A stretch of DNA of 64,000 nucleotides from the NCBI GenBank assembly GCA_905147135.1, contig LR990054.1, positions 13,739,001-13,803,000 of the forward strand, in the 5' to 3' direction. The notes under the pieces are model-generated. The model was not told where the DNA came from. It searched no databases and worked only from the letters and a program-made list of their open reading frames with translations. Positions 11,046 through 22,837 of the stretch are shown piece by piece (the first letter of the stretch is position 1; every line of letters begins with the position of its first letter). A program made the translations under genes and the position numbers. The DNA is from Blastobasis lacticolella (taxonomy: Eukaryota; Arthropoda; Insecta; Lepidoptera; Blastobasidae).

Positions 11046-11340
11046 CTAGTGGTCCCGGCGTCACACGGGATCAGGACCCTACCCCTACCCTACACCTAAC
11101 CAACACCTACCCTACATCTACCCTATACCTTCTTTACATCTAATCTACGCCTACGTTACCCCTACCTACTCTTTATTTTCTTGCTTGACCTTGCTATTAC
11201 TTCCTCTTAATTCACTGTTTGAATTTTGTTGAAAACCACATTAAAATTCTTTATGTAATCTAAGCGTGTGTATAGATTTTGTGATATTCACTTGCGTATT
11301 CACATATATAATTGAGAACGTTCTTCTTTTTTGAAGTCGG
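11046..11340 (-). mobile_element. Helitron-type 3' remnant
   Basis: On the minus strand it ends in CTAG (11046-11049) behind a CCGGGACC block. Inside is a run of CCTACCCTACACCTAACC-type units, six or so degenerate copies of the unit expanded at 30269-30861. Then follow TTTATTTTCTTGCTTGACC, CTTAATTCACTG and ATGTAATCTAAGCGTG, all matching other copies. The hairpin is corrupted. Confidence 0.6.
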
Positions 11341-11670
11341 TTAAAAAACTCGGCTACCAGAAACTCCTAAGCGTGTCAGCTCTCCCCATTGTCCCGTTAA
11401 CCCAAAAGATTTCAATGGCCGATGAATAAATTCACAATCTAGCGAAGCAACTAGCCGCGGTCGGGTAACTTCTAAACTCCCGCGAATCAAGCGTGAAGCG
11501 TAATGGCTCGAGGCAGCCACGCAGTGAATAAAATATGAGGGTAGGTACATTCGGACCTCGTTGCAAGACTGCGCAGTGCAATGTGATATTACCTGATATC
11601 ATAAGTCTTTATGATTTACCATTTGATTGTAGAAAATTCTAGAAGAATTTAAGGTTCGCGTTCTGCAGTA
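11341..11670. other. No gene recognised
   Basis: A 69-codon minus frame fills 11341-11550 with no recognised motif. Slightly GC-richer than its surroundings. Confidence 0.4.
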
Positions 11671-11876
11671 ATCGTACGGTGAGGGAAAACATCGAGATGA
11701 AATATGCACATTCAGACGACTAAATGTGTAACTATGATCCAATCTGGTCAGGTTTCCGTGTTAAAAGGGCACGTAAGTAAGATGGTAGTCGCTTGACTGT
11801 TATTACATATTCTGCCAAATCCTGAAATCGCGCTCGAGCAAGAGTACAAGCGGAGTATTCACGCTAAGATGATTAA
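11671..11876 (+). mobile_element. SINE-B copy 2, 5'-truncated and diverged
   Basis: Begins ATCGTACGGTGAGGGAAAAC and follows the body through GCACATTCAGACGAC, ATGATCCAATCTGGTCAGG, TCTGCCAAATCCTG and an altered 3' end. More diverged than the copy at 22838, so older. Confidence 0.75.
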
Positions 11877-13605
11877 AATAGTTTTTACGTAATTATATAT
11901 TAATATTGAAGATACCAAAAAACAAACGCCATAAAAGTAAATAAACTTTATCTTCCTAAATAGTGGAGGTAATGAGAGTTGGTTACAGAGCTGCCGCGTA
12001 AGTTGGTAAGCAGCCCTGCTGCCCGTTTTCGCTGTGGTAGCGTAAAAATAACGGCCTTAACCACTTAAGACGATGAGTACAATATCCCCTTGGGAGATGC
12101 GTTAACAACAAAACTGCCATCAGTTGCTAATTTAGGTTTCATCTTTTTTTTAGATTTATTATCTCAATATCTTGGTCTTTGGCATTTTAGCTTTGCACTA
12201 TGAGTACCTGCAACATCGGTGACATTAGCTGTGTTACCGATGTCTCGCCTCGATACTAAATGTTTTCAATTGTTATTTTCGGTATGAAATATTCTATATT
12301 TTTATACATGATGCTGACTTTCCTTATTTTTGAAACGTACTCTTTCGGTAAAAATATTAAATTGTTTATGGCGATAATCAAAATTGAAAACCGTATTGTA
12401 ACCGTATATTAAAAAACGAATCGAGGCAAGCGATTTAAAAATAGAGCCCTGAATCTGTCACTGTTGGGAGAATCCATGGTATGCTGAGTGTTTTTGAGCA
12501 TTATAATAAGGTCTTTGGCAAAACAGGTCAAAAACATTGGTCTTGAAACACTGAGAGATTATCCGAGCGCAATCCAACCGAGTAAGAGCCATCAATCGAC
12601 TTCTTTCTTAAACTTGGAAATTAAACTACATCCGCCTATTACATAGTGACAATTTTTTTTTATCAAGTATCCACATTTTGGCTTCTCTTCTAAAATTGAG
12701 GGGCTCTCATCGTGCCCTAGCCCTACAGACGACATTTAAATGAAGGGGCGATGGCTCTATCAGCTTTTACACGTCATCAGTTTCCCGAAGCACCCTCCAC
12801 GGTTCTTGGGCGGAACAGCCACATTGCCCCTCCATCCCCTATATTTGACGACTCGGCATTTGGCTTTTGTTAAAAACGTTAAGCGAGCGCCCCGTAATGG
12901 CTTATTTTTAAAGGCTGGCATGATAAAATGCTTATTTGTAAACGGGCTATAATATTTTTTCACTGCTGGGAAATAAGAATAGAATTATGTAAATATTATA
13001 ATACATATAAGTGTACATCTAGAATCTGAATATATTAATTTAAAAGTGAAAACTCAATTTTCTTTTGCCGGCGACTGTTATCCTTATGTTTAAAACACAC
13101 GGATATATTATAGCGTTTCTTAAATTCTGAAGCATTTCATATCGGAACTACGTAATCATGAATTAACAGAAAACGTTTTGCCTCCTTGTCAGTATTTATA
13201 TTTTATTCGAATAAAGTATTACTATTAATGGACGGACTAATGTGATGACAAATGTGCATAACAATATTAATAAGTCCAACAGTGGACTGTCTCAAGCTGT
13301 TGAATTCCGACGACAGACTTTCCATCTGACTCACAGTTATTTGACACTAGGTAGTAAAAACCAATTCAAAAATTAATATTATATAAATAATTTGTAAAAA
13401 TACATCGGTATTAGACATTTCGAGTTGTTGGACATTATCTGAATTAACTGTAGGGAAACATTTCGCCTACATTGTCCCAGTAAGATAACTTAATTACAAG
13501 GTGAAGCGTACACGCCTACTGCAACTCTATGCTTGGAATTGTGTTTCACAAACGAATAACGCAGTACTGTATTTTTACTTGTAATATAAAAATAAAATAA
13601 TAAAT
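11877..13605. other. No gene recognised
   Basis: Unique sequence. A GC-richer pocket at 12740-12950 has overlapping 70- and 67-codon frames on opposite strands, each of which is the shadow of the other, with no motif to favour either. Confidence 0.45.
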
Positions 13606-13850
13606 AATCGTCGACAAATGTGGACACACAGCGCCATCTAGCCCCAAAGAAAGCAAAGCTTGTGTTATGGGTGCTAGATAACTGATAAACTACTTATATA
13701 CTTTTAAATACATACTTATTATGCATATAACACCCAGACCCGTAACAGAAATTAAAATTCATCATTTCAATTTCTGCCCGGCCGGGAATCGAACCCGGGA
13801 CCTCTTGCGTGGCAGACTTGTATGTTGACCACTGAACCACTCAGGTCGTC
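13606..13850 (-). mobile_element. SINE-A copy 3, full length
   Basis: The minus-strand head is complete: CGACCTGAGTGGTTCAGTGG at the right end, and a B box GGTTCGATTCCCGG (plus strand around 13786-13799). The body includes GTAACAGAAATTAAAATTC and AGCCCCAAAGAAAGCAAAGC. About 245 bp, close to the family's full length. Confidence 0.9.
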
Positions 13851-14559
13851 ATATAGCAGGAACGTCATAGTTAATGTCATTTACAGAGACCACTTAAAAC
13901 TAGATACCTTTGAAATCTACATAATCTGTCTGATAACATGCGAATAATATGAAGGAGGTGCCTATTAAGTTCTACACCTGCAATATCGTGGTTAGACAAA
14001 ATTTCCTTTGAAACCTGAGGCACGCCAGACAAGTTTAGAGCTACACAACTAAATTGCCGTTTACATTGGGATCATTTCGCTCGCTGCAACTAACTTAGCG
14101 TGAAGTGCCCCAGACCTACGCGAGGCAGAGACAACGTTGGTAAACAATGTCTACGTGAAAGCACACTGAATAGAAACTATACTTTCTGCATCATGTTCAA
14201 ATACAGGGTTTTCGAATAATAGTGTAAAATATCTCAAGACGAGCACTTATACTTATTTATTCAATTTAAGTAAAAAAAGTCGTGTCGAAGATTTGTGTCA
14301 ATGACCTATCGGTTTTCCGAGATGTCATTGACACCTTAGTCTTGGGAGCAATCAGATGATGAACTTTAGTTGTGTATACTTGGAAGTCACGTGATTATTT
14401 AGTTTTTAGATAAAATTATTCATTCATTTGGAATGGATGGGTGCATGAAAGAGGTTATCATTTAGGTTACCTTTCTATTTTTTACAAATCCTCTTTTGAC
14501 GAACTACGTATCTCGAACCAATTTATTATTGCATGGATTAGTAGGTAACTGCGTCCAAT
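13851..14559. other. No gene recognised
   Basis: Unique sequence without open frames of note. One inverted word pair (GACAC/GTGTC region near 14290-14340) is too short to call. Confidence 0.45.
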
Positions 14560-14871
14560 TCAATTCTCCACCTCCCACCTCACAATTCAATCACCTGTTC
14601 TCAGCTCAATCACGGCGGTATGTTGCAAAGTTCACAGCAGGGACGGTACGGTCCTAATTGGACAAAGGCTAGGATGAACTGCAGCCACGCCCAACCACGT
14701 TCGCTACAACAGAACTTTATCTTTTATACGTGTCCGCTCGTGCAGCTCTGAGGATTTAATAGAGCACCCCTTTCAGTCGTAGTTGTCCAGTCGCTGGACG
14801 CTTTTCTGTTTTGTTTGGGTGATTGTTGATCACCGTCGCTTGTCCCTAAACACTCAAAAAAGTGTTTAGGG
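14560..14871 (+). promoter_or_regulatory. GC-richer promoter-like stretch ending in a perfect hairpin
   Basis: Stands out from AT-rich surroundings. GATTTAATAGAG (near 14753) could serve as a TATA-like element, with initiator-like words TCAGTC and CCAGTC within 20-35 bp downstream. At 14844-14871 CCCTAAACACT, loop CAAAAA, AGTGTTTAGGG form a perfect 11-bp stem. This is inference from short motifs: no exon follows, and the hairpin does not match the histone mRNA stem-loop. Confidence 0.3.
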
Positions 14872-16936
14872 GTTTTAGAGTATGTAAAGACAACTAACGA
14901 TAGTTAGTACCTACATTGTACGTTATGGTGTACAAAAACTCATAAATGGTGATAACAGACCTGGAAACGCAACGCGGTCATCCTGAGAGGTTGACAACGA
15001 TGGTCGTTTGGATGAAGACTGCCCCATAGTCAAAAGTTCTTTGGGTGAAGAAGAGAAATCTTAAGAATTCCTCTTCCTTAAAAGGCTCCCAAAGAACTTC
15101 ACTTTACACGAGCTTGCTTTGATCCTAAAACTAAGGTGGGTAAACTCCACGTATTAAAAAATAGCTCTCCAATGCTTTCCATTTTTAAATTTCGAATTCC
15201 AGATTGGAAGACCAATATACGCAACGACAAAGGCCACTGCTGTTGTCCAAAAATGAAAGAGAAACTACCTAGTTGTCGTATATCCGGCGCGTTTGGCGAA
15301 TTTTTGTAAAAGGGCACCGCCCGTTTACAATTTGGTAAAAAGCCTCTTCCGTTACACTTTCCAAACTCGTTACTCGACCCGGGTACACTATTGCTTACTT
15401 TGTGGAAGGGACGGCTTGCAAAAAAATCACCCACTCAATATAGTAAAACTAGCGGTAAAGGAATCTACAATAAAACTAGGAATATAAATTTCTCGGGCGG
15501 TATTGCTTTCTTTTTTAATGGTAAAAATTTCCCTAAAACAAACCTACTAGATTTCACATATATACAGTTGGGGAAACTTAAATGACACACCTCGATGCAC
15601 CTTGGCACAGCTGGAAGTAATGTTAAAGTACCGAAATAATAAATGACAATGACACTCCATTCATCACCAACAGCTCTTTTACGCCTTCCACACCGATCGG
15701 ATCTCTACAACCTTAACGGTGATCTTGTGGAGATAGGGATACATAGTCCTACTATAGGTACACTATGATTCCCGGTACATGGTCGCCACTCGAGAACCTT
15801 TCCATCCATCCCATCGATTCATTAATACGAGTAACGTAATTGTTACAAAGTTCTTCAAAGTTACATTGCGAGTCGTGTTTCAGTATCTGCGACAACAAAA
15901 TAATGCAAGCATGAATTTATGTTAGAGGTAATCTTCCCTACGACTTTCTGGTTTCTACGATTCAGAAATTCAGAAACATACTTTCTGAATGTTATAAGAT
16001 GCTGTCTGGAAAAACAGTAGGATCAAGTACTTTAATATTTTAAGAGTTTTGACATGCTTACGGGTGACTTTAAAAGATAAAGACCGCTAGTTACTCGTAT
16101 TTACAATATCGTACTAAGAAAGCCACTATCGTACTAGGCCTGCTTGGAGAGATTTTTTCCTTGAAAAAGTAGTGCCTTTCTTATCTATAACTTTGTATCG
16201 TTCTTTGAAGACTAATGTGTACAATTAACTGTAAATAAATAAGAAGCCCATAGTTATTCGTTACCGACGGTACCGGTATTGCGTGCCATAGTGTGTTCCG
16301 TTCCATAAAGTCGACGTTAAAACTGATGTCTGCGGCAAATTTACAGCCTCTGTTGCTCGTAAATATGTTGTTACTACTCTTTGGCATTGTCTGTGATGCT
16401 GTCATGCCCCTCGGATAATGATGTTGTAGGCTTGCCATCTCTATTGATATTGTTGCGAAATACCAGATCCATTTCTGCATAACAAGGCCGTGACTGGTAT
16501 TATCGTGGAGTAACACCAGTCATGATTGGCGGATTGAAGGAGCCCGTACAGACGTATGCGTTTTCATTATGACGTGGTTATGACAAGCGTTTAGTTTTTG
16601 GCAAATAGTCAGGACTCTACTCGACCCTAAACGTCTCTCACATAGAAAGTCCTTAATGATGATAACGATAAATAATTATGTGTTTCATTATAATTGCTAC
16701 TGTGCTTTTGCTCTTGACATTATTTAACGGGTCTTTTAGATTGCTTCCCCACTCCAAAATTTCAAGTGCTTAAAAGTTTTAACGACGTAACTTGTTATGT
16801 TGCCTCGACAGTTCTATATAATTTGGAAGATCCACATCTTTGCGATCTCGTACTAAAATTCAAACTAAATTTATTTCACCCCTACGCTCTTCAACGTATT
16901 TCTGGAAACGCTTAACGTGGGCGTAGTTAAACGAGA
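14872..16936. other. No gene recognised
   Basis: Two 111-codon minus-strand frames (15099-15434 and 16181-16516) are the longest non-repeat frames in this half. Neither shows a domain, a signal peptide, or matching splice sites that I can defend. Confidence 0.45.
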
Positions 16937-17180
16937 TAATAATGGAAACTCCGTTCCTGCTATACAGATATACGTTAACAGACTAACCTTATAGCTCAAT
17001 CAAAATAATTTTAAGACAAAATAACAGCGGGTATTTTTCTTCTGGAATGTTCTTCACGTTATAATGGAAACCACGTTCCTGGTATACAGATATTAGTTAA
17101 CAAACTAAGCTTTTACCTAAGTTTAAAACAAATTTAAGGCAAAATAACAGCAAGTACCTACTTTCTTTAGGAATTTCCTT
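16937..17180. repeat. Imperfect tandem duplication, period 122 bp
   Basis: AATGGAAACTCCGTTCCTGC at 16941 recurs as AATGGAAACCACGTTCCTGG at 17063. The following TATACAGATAT, GTTAAC, TTTAAG-CAAAATAACAGC and GGAAT-TTC words stay in register. Diverged, non-coding. A partial third copy may begin at 17185 (ACGTGGTTTCCTGGTA). Confidence 0.75.
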
Positions 17181-17207
17181 TACGTGGTTTCCTGGTACTG
17201 GTCGCGG

Positions 17208-17272
17208 GTATCCATGGGCGGCGGTGATCAGTTGCCATTACGTCATCCGCTTGCTCGTTATAAAAATAAGAC
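17208..17272 (+). mobile_element. LINE-D 3' end, GGDQ subfamily
   Basis: ATGGGCGGCGGTGATCAGTT is the terminal block of the second family-D subtype, also seen at 37976. It continues into GCTTGCTCGTTATAAAAATAA, a typical end for this family. Confidence 0.55.
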
Positions 17273-17430
17273 AATTCCAGTCTTGAAGGCCTATCTAACA
17301 TGTATCTTAAAGGAATGCTCTGTGGTATCAATCAGGGTAGAATACAACAGATACCCCTTCCACGTATAACTGTTTAAGCATAATGTCCTAGCGGCCGGCC
17401 TACAGAATCTCTGTAGGTAGCATTTTCTCT

Positions 17431-17550
17431 GCTCGTCTTGTCAGGCACGGTTCCGGCTCTGCCTAGCATTGTCGGACGCGACCTGACTCTGCCTGGCATT
17501 GCCGGCCCTGGCTCATATCTGCTTGACATTGTCGGGCACGGTCACGTGTG
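17431..17550. repeat. 30-bp minisatellite, four units
   Basis: The register words GCTCGTCTT, GCCTAGCATT, GCCTGGCATT and GCTTGACATT fall at 17431, 17461, 17491 and 17521, exactly 30 bp apart. Each is followed by GTCGG or GCCGG. Because 30 is a multiple of three, one plus-strand frame (from 17438) reads a degenerate ten-residue repeat containing IVGRD, IAGPG and IVGHG. No further gene evidence. Confidence 0.8.
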
Positions 17551-17734
17551 TTTCTTTCCTACTCTGCTATCCCTGTCCTCTGGTATATCATCAAAACAAA
17601 TAGGATTGGTGTACTTTCAAGCGTGGAGTGAACGAGGTTCAAGGTATCAATGGACTGTCACGAGCTTACGATGAAGGATAACGAAATAAAATAGTATCTA
17701 TACTATGTGTATGTTATCTAAACGTCAATATCCA

Positions 17735-17930
17735 GGGATATTGACGCTCTTGCGCACGAGGGCGCGGGGTACGCTTTGACCATAATTCAGGATTATCCAA
17801 ACCAGGTAATTACAGCAGAGCGACAACTATCTGACCTCCGTGACCAGTTAACAGGATAACCTGACCAGACTGGTTCATGGTTAACTCAATTGCCTAAACG
17901 TGCAGGTTTCCTCACGACGCGGTGACACTT
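17735..17930 (-). mobile_element. SINE-B copy 3, tail and body
   Basis: On the minus strand: GTCACCGCGTCGTGAGGAAA, CCTGCACG, TTAACCATGAACCAGTCTGG, then GTGCGCAAGAGCGTCAATATC at the 3' end. The tRNA head is missing. A perfect 22-bp palindrome (GTCAATATCC/GGATATTGAC, 17724-17745) overlaps its 3' terminus. Confidence 0.75.
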
Positions 17931-18333
17931 TATAAAGAAATTCTACTTGGTTAAATAATGTGTCCGAAATCTCTGCCAACTACTCAATCCCCCATTGTAT
18001 CACAGCGCCACGTCAGTTCTTCAATATCCACCTAATGACACCTCATACGTTCTCCGCGGTGTCGGCATACCGCCTTTTTGTTACAGATTCCATTAACCTC
18101 ACTGGGACGGTGTGTGGCCCAGTTTTCGAGATATATTATCGGGATGGAGTCATACTTCGCGTGGTTTCGAAAGGCCTTTAATTTTAGAGACGAATTCTAA
18201 GCGCAATGTTTATAAAATCAATGTAATTAACTATTTATTTCCGTATGCTTTATGACATGTATACCATAACGTGGAACTTGAATTTAGCGGTATTTTTCAT
18301 TTTCTTTCTAGACTTCAATAATAATATTTTAAT

Positions 18334-18433
18334 GAGGAAAAGTTTATATATTTGTAAGTTTCTATGTTGGGGATAGGGTAGAGGTAAGGTAGGGTAGAAT
18401 ACCACGCGAATGAAGTTCTGCCGGGTCAGCTAG
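18334..18433 (+). mobile_element. Helitron 3' end
   Basis: GAGGAAAAGTTTATATATTT leads into GGGTAGAGGTAAGGTAGGG, then ACGCGAATGAAGTTCTGCCG and the terminal CTAG at 18430-18433, followed by T. The stem CGCGAA...TTCTG is a decayed form of the CGCGA/TCGCG hairpin present at 30871. Confidence 0.7.
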
Positions 18434-20805
18434 TTCTACTGTATATAATAATTATTACATGGCACAAAGAACGTAAGCAGTGTCGCGTCTGCAAGCATAC
18501 AAATTAATTTCTGTTTTTTTTTTTTTTTGTAATAAGTAGATTGCAGTGTAACATAAGTGAAAATAAATGACAACCCCCTTGCAACAAGTAACGTTGATAT
18601 GCAGCACAGAAAAACATAAAAGTTTGTGTTTATCTACGAGGTGTGCCTACACTTACCTGTATCTGTGTTGTTCTCTCCGATAGTTTACCTATACCTATAT
18701 AGGTATATATCTGACAGCCATCGAAACCGATACAGGACCGAATATAGGTCGAGTCGCCGCCAATCCATTACAGTTCATAAAAATATTAGTGACCACTTTG
18801 AGCGTAATAAAATTGAAAACCCCCACGCCCATTTCCGCGATAGCCCATTGAGGTTAGCTCTCAGTACCGCGGAGCGTCCTCTTTTGATCACTCGCTACCA
18901 TTAAAATTAATTAAATTAATAAAGACCCGGAGCAAAACGAATCTCTTTTCCCATTTAATAGAACGCTGACTCGTTACTTGGATATTTTCAAAACATTGTG
19001 AGACTTCACTTTTAGGGCGGGATGTCTAATAATTTTAGATTTGGGAATTGAAATAGCAAGCATTTTGCCGCCATACATTACAACCCATTCAAGTTAAGCT
19101 GTGAATTACAGCGAACCACTTACCGCATCCCATATCGCCTTTCCGTTTGTCGGTATCTATAACACATAACATAACGGATAGGTATAATGATGACATATAT
19201 TTTTAACAAAGGTTATTGTAGTAAAGGTATTTGTATGAAAATCTTAAAGCCCGGCGCAACTTTGAAACGATATATTTTAAAGAAAATCTTACAAACCACA
19301 AGCATAGATACTGGTTTCTGGATCACGGCTATAAAATTTAATTGACTTTGATTACTATATATATACTGACTGCGTCTGTATGGAGCGCCTCGAGAAACAC
19401 TCATATTCAGATTTTGCTACAACAAAAGCAATGCAATTTAGGCTTGCGTGTTTTGCGTGACTTTTGTTCGGAACACTTTGGTGGAGCGAATACACTGGCA
19501 TGTTCGTAAACCTGCAGACATACTTCGCATGCAGCTGCTGCGATTTCAGTGTCACCATCATAATTGTCAACCCGACTTCTCCGATAGCTATTCTGCTTCC
19601 GCTTTCCGAAGAGCAGGAACTCTTTCCCCTTCATGCCGCCCGGTATTCGGCATGGCCACGCCCAATCTCTGAATGCACCCAACACAACTATTCATTCTTA
19701 TATTGTGCGGCGCTTACCATCTGATTCGCATAACCCAAGAAAAGCCGATTCGCTAGAACTCGTCTCATCTGTCATTATATTGGTCATTTGTTATTAAATG
19801 TTAGCCACGCATTTCTAGTATTTTTCACCTGGAGACCTTCACGGGCAATCCTTTCCTACAGCGGGCAACCCTTTCCTATTGACATTACACATTATCTTAG
19901 TTAAGAACAGGGGATCTACTGCCTAACTCGAAGATTTCATAATAGACCTATGTCTATACATAGCTTTATATGGCCCAAAGACACATCCAATAGCAATCAT
20001 TTATGACTTCATCTCGCTCATTCGCAAAAAGAGCCGTTTAGTGAGCGAGCGAGATGATATCAGTAACGATTTCTATTATAATAATAATAATGAAAGCGTT
20101 AGGCGATAGACCCCTTGTTTCCTTGGCTCGCGTTATTAAAAAAAAAGGTATCTACAGAGTAAAAGAAAATTAAGCCTCCTACAACAAAAACTAACCCAAG
20201 CCTAAATTGAAAATTATACAATATTTTTATGCTAGTATAGCCCCAAAAATTTAAATAACCTTTTGATAAAGATTACCTAAATCCGGCTCAGTGTTGGGGT
20301 ACATATTTATTCAACGGAAAGTTCCGTATAAGCAATAAAACGGCAGTATAAATCTCACACTACATAAAGCTTTACAGGACTTAAAGTTGCCATGGGAGGA
20401 CGGTAACGTCGCAGAACATTTTAGGTCGAACATTTAGAATAGCTTCTTTAATGTACAATTAATGCTTACGATATAAAAGTGAAGCTCGGTCGAGATGGTC
20501 AAGTTCAAATAAACAGTGAACTAATTTACGATTAGAGCTTGCGATATGCACGTGAAGGTGGTCGTTACAACAAAACTCTGCCTCTAATAGGTTTAAACAT
20601 ATTTATTCTCATGAAAGATATAATAACATCACTTACATAATTAACTAGGAATCTCTTTTCTTTTCTCTAATAATGCCTCTGAGCCTTTTCAGTGGTAACG
20701 TATGTACAAAACTGCGACCTACAACACAAAACTGCAAGTCCTGATTAATCTCCACTAATGTAAAGGAAGTTCAAATAAATGATGAACTAATTGTCACAAA
20801 ATGCA
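18434..20805. other. No gene recognised
   Basis: Contains a poly(T) run near 18514-18529, a perfect 18-bp palindrome at 18690-18707 (TATACCTATATAGGTATA), and an imperfect inverted pair CATCTCGCTCA/TGAGCGAGCGAGATG around 20008-20056. Several frames overlap at 19400-19720 on both strands, including one minus frame with spaced cysteines; no known domain is apparent. Confidence 0.45.
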
Positions 20806-20905
20806 TGAATTTATTTATTTATTTAAAACTTTATTGCACAATAATACAATTGGCGGACTTAAAGCCATTAAGGCTTTATCTATTAAGGCTTTATGAATTC
20901 TACTT
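20806..20905 (-). mobile_element. LINE 3' UTR tail with TTTA repeats
   Basis: On the minus strand the sequence ends AATAAATAAATAAATT after AATGGCTTTAAGTCCGCC and GTATTATTGTGCAATAAAG. The same layout occurs at 38495-38660 (TTAAGACCGCCATTGTACTG), so these two belong to one non-LTR family. An internal 16-bp word containing ATTAAGGCTTTAT is repeated at 20867 and 20881. Confidence 0.55.
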
Positions 20906-20984
20906 ATTGTTACAATTTATTTTTACCAACCGCCAAAGTCGTTTCGGCCGACTACGTAACCGTAGTACCGTATCCAGTTGAGAA

Positions 20985-21384
20985 ATAAGGATGATTGTAT
21001 AACCAGTTTCGATGTTTGGGACAAACCAAAGAGACTAATCGAGCTAGGCTAAGAACACATCAGGATGTAGACAGTCGAAATTTGTGGAAGGACCGAACGA
21101 TCCCCAAATCTAACCAATAGACTGCTCGATCTCAAACCGAAGGAACTCAAAACAGTATTTGGTACAATTACAGGACACCTCTCCTGAATAAACTACTGTT
21201 AACGATAGGAGGTACAGACAGCCCTTTGGGCAGGGAATGCCTAGTAGATAAAGAAACAGCGGCCCATGTGGTTCTGGAGTGTGAGGGATTAAAACCCCAC
21301 AGGGTAAAAGTCGCATTAGAAACAGGATCCTTCCGAGAGATGTGCGAACGTACGAAGAGACTGCTGGACTTCTGGGCTGGCTAA
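20985..21384 (+). pseudogene. LINE ORF2 C-terminus, frameshifted remnant
   Basis: The end of the polyprotein of a non-LTR retrotransposon (reverse transcriptase/RNase H type). Up to about 21178 one frame reads KELKTVFGTITGH; after a frameshift the next frame reads LLLTIGGTDSPL, ETAAHVVLECEG, and ends FWAG with TAA at 21382-21384. TGH, a CX2C...HX4C-like cluster and this order are standard for the region after the RNase H domain. Here the first cysteine of the pair is replaced by glycine (G-R-E-C). No reverse transcriptase domain remains upstream. Confidence 0.8.
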
Positions 21385-22837
21385 ATTAAATCTTTTTTTA
21401 TTTTTATTTTTTTTATTTAGGATCACTAACAATTTATGCACTCATACATTAATATGTAATGTATTTCACTTAAAAACTTAGCTTAGTGCTAAATTACTTA
21501 AAAGTGACCACAGCATGCAATCATGCGCCTTAACTATGTACAAAAAACGAAGTTTGAGTTCAAGTGCGGAAAAAAAGCCCATTAACCTACCCAGAGCTAA
21601 ACTAAGTACCTTCGCGTGAAATTAAAAGAGCATTACAAATCCGACCAGCCCAGCTACCCGTTGGCGCCAATATCCAAATTCTCAAGTTTTATTATGACGC
21701 CATTGGATGACAATCGAACCGCGCATAAATCAATACTGACACCGCTCGACACTGAGGGATCGATCACAATTAATCGCCGCTTTATCACAATGGGTTTGAG
21801 GACAGATGTTTTTAATTACCGCAGAAAGGGTCCGATTCTGACAACCGCTCGGATGACACACACTGGAGTGCGTGATTAATGGACTGGGTGGACGGCATTT
21901 GATGGCATTGAGTGCCTCAAAGGTTGCCAGCGATGACGCGAAATAAAAAAGGTAAAATTTATTGAGTGAGAATTTCAAAGGGAAAGGATGGGAAGGAAAC
22001 ACGCGTTGGTTGATTCCGCCGAATCTCAATCGCAACATTAATGAGGAGTTTTCCAGTAGGTATTGATAGTTGGTTTCAAAAAGCATCAATAGATGGCGCT
22101 CCTACAATTTTGGTAATCTTTTTATAATCTGTAAGATGGTGGCAGTGATTTCATGCAGCCAACTCATACTAAAGTTAACAGTAAAATGTTTATTAATATA
22201 AACATAACTGTTAAAGGTTGAACGAAGTGTAAAAAGAAATATTTATAGAAGTTGGCACTATGTTCCATTATTATTACAATCTCTAAGATGGTTGAAAACT
22301 ATTGACAAATACAATATTATCCAATACAACGTACCTAGTGTTTATATCCTGTTTGCTAAGAATCTATTTCAAGCGATTATCAATTACCGAAATTGTCGGG
22401 GCGCCATCAAGTGAGTGGTTAGGAATGCTTTAGATACCTATTGGAAAACTGCTCATTATGTCTGAGTGAAATAATTTGGATTATTTTATTAATCGATTGA
22501 TTATTAATATTGCACTAGGTATAGAATCACGTCGTCGACAACTAGAAAAGTTATTATTTCTGTAGTGATCTGATGATGGACTGCGCGAAAACATTATGAC
22601 AATACCTACTCACGAGTACCTACTTATTATGTGTAGGGTAAATTCAAATTTTGATTTCATAGGAGTAATAAAAGGACCAGATACAACGTTGCACTCGATT
22701 TTAAAGGCAAACCGTAGTGTTGCCATTTTGAGGACGTCATAAAAGTGCTTTACAAATGGCAACACCATTCACAATTGTCAAGTTTGATAGTACATTATTT
22801 ATTTATTAGCAATCGAGTAGATTCAAGTTTTCATTAC
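21385..22837. promoter_or_regulatory. No exon; homeodomain-motif-rich block at 21600-21960
   Basis: Within 21600-21960 base composition is balanced and TAAT-core words cluster: CACAATTAATCGCC, TTTTTAATTACCG and GTGATTAATGG. That is the usual look of an insect enhancer or conserved non-coding element, but motif counting alone cannot prove it. A 119-codon minus frame (21730-22089) crosses the block without a recognised domain. The rest is unique AT-rich sequence. Confidence 0.3.

Noticed and set aside
14844..14871. Histone mRNA 3' stem-loop
   Set aside because: Stem and loop sequence do not match the histone consensus, and no histone coding sequence lies upstream.
15099..16516. Two 111-codon minus-strand frames as a gene
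   Set aside because: No domain, no conserved motif, no splice or promoter link between them; length is compatible with chance.
19400..19724. Overlapping frames with spaced cysteines as a small secreted protein
   Set aside because: Frames are open on both strands, which shadow one another, and no signal peptide or known cysteine pattern is seen.
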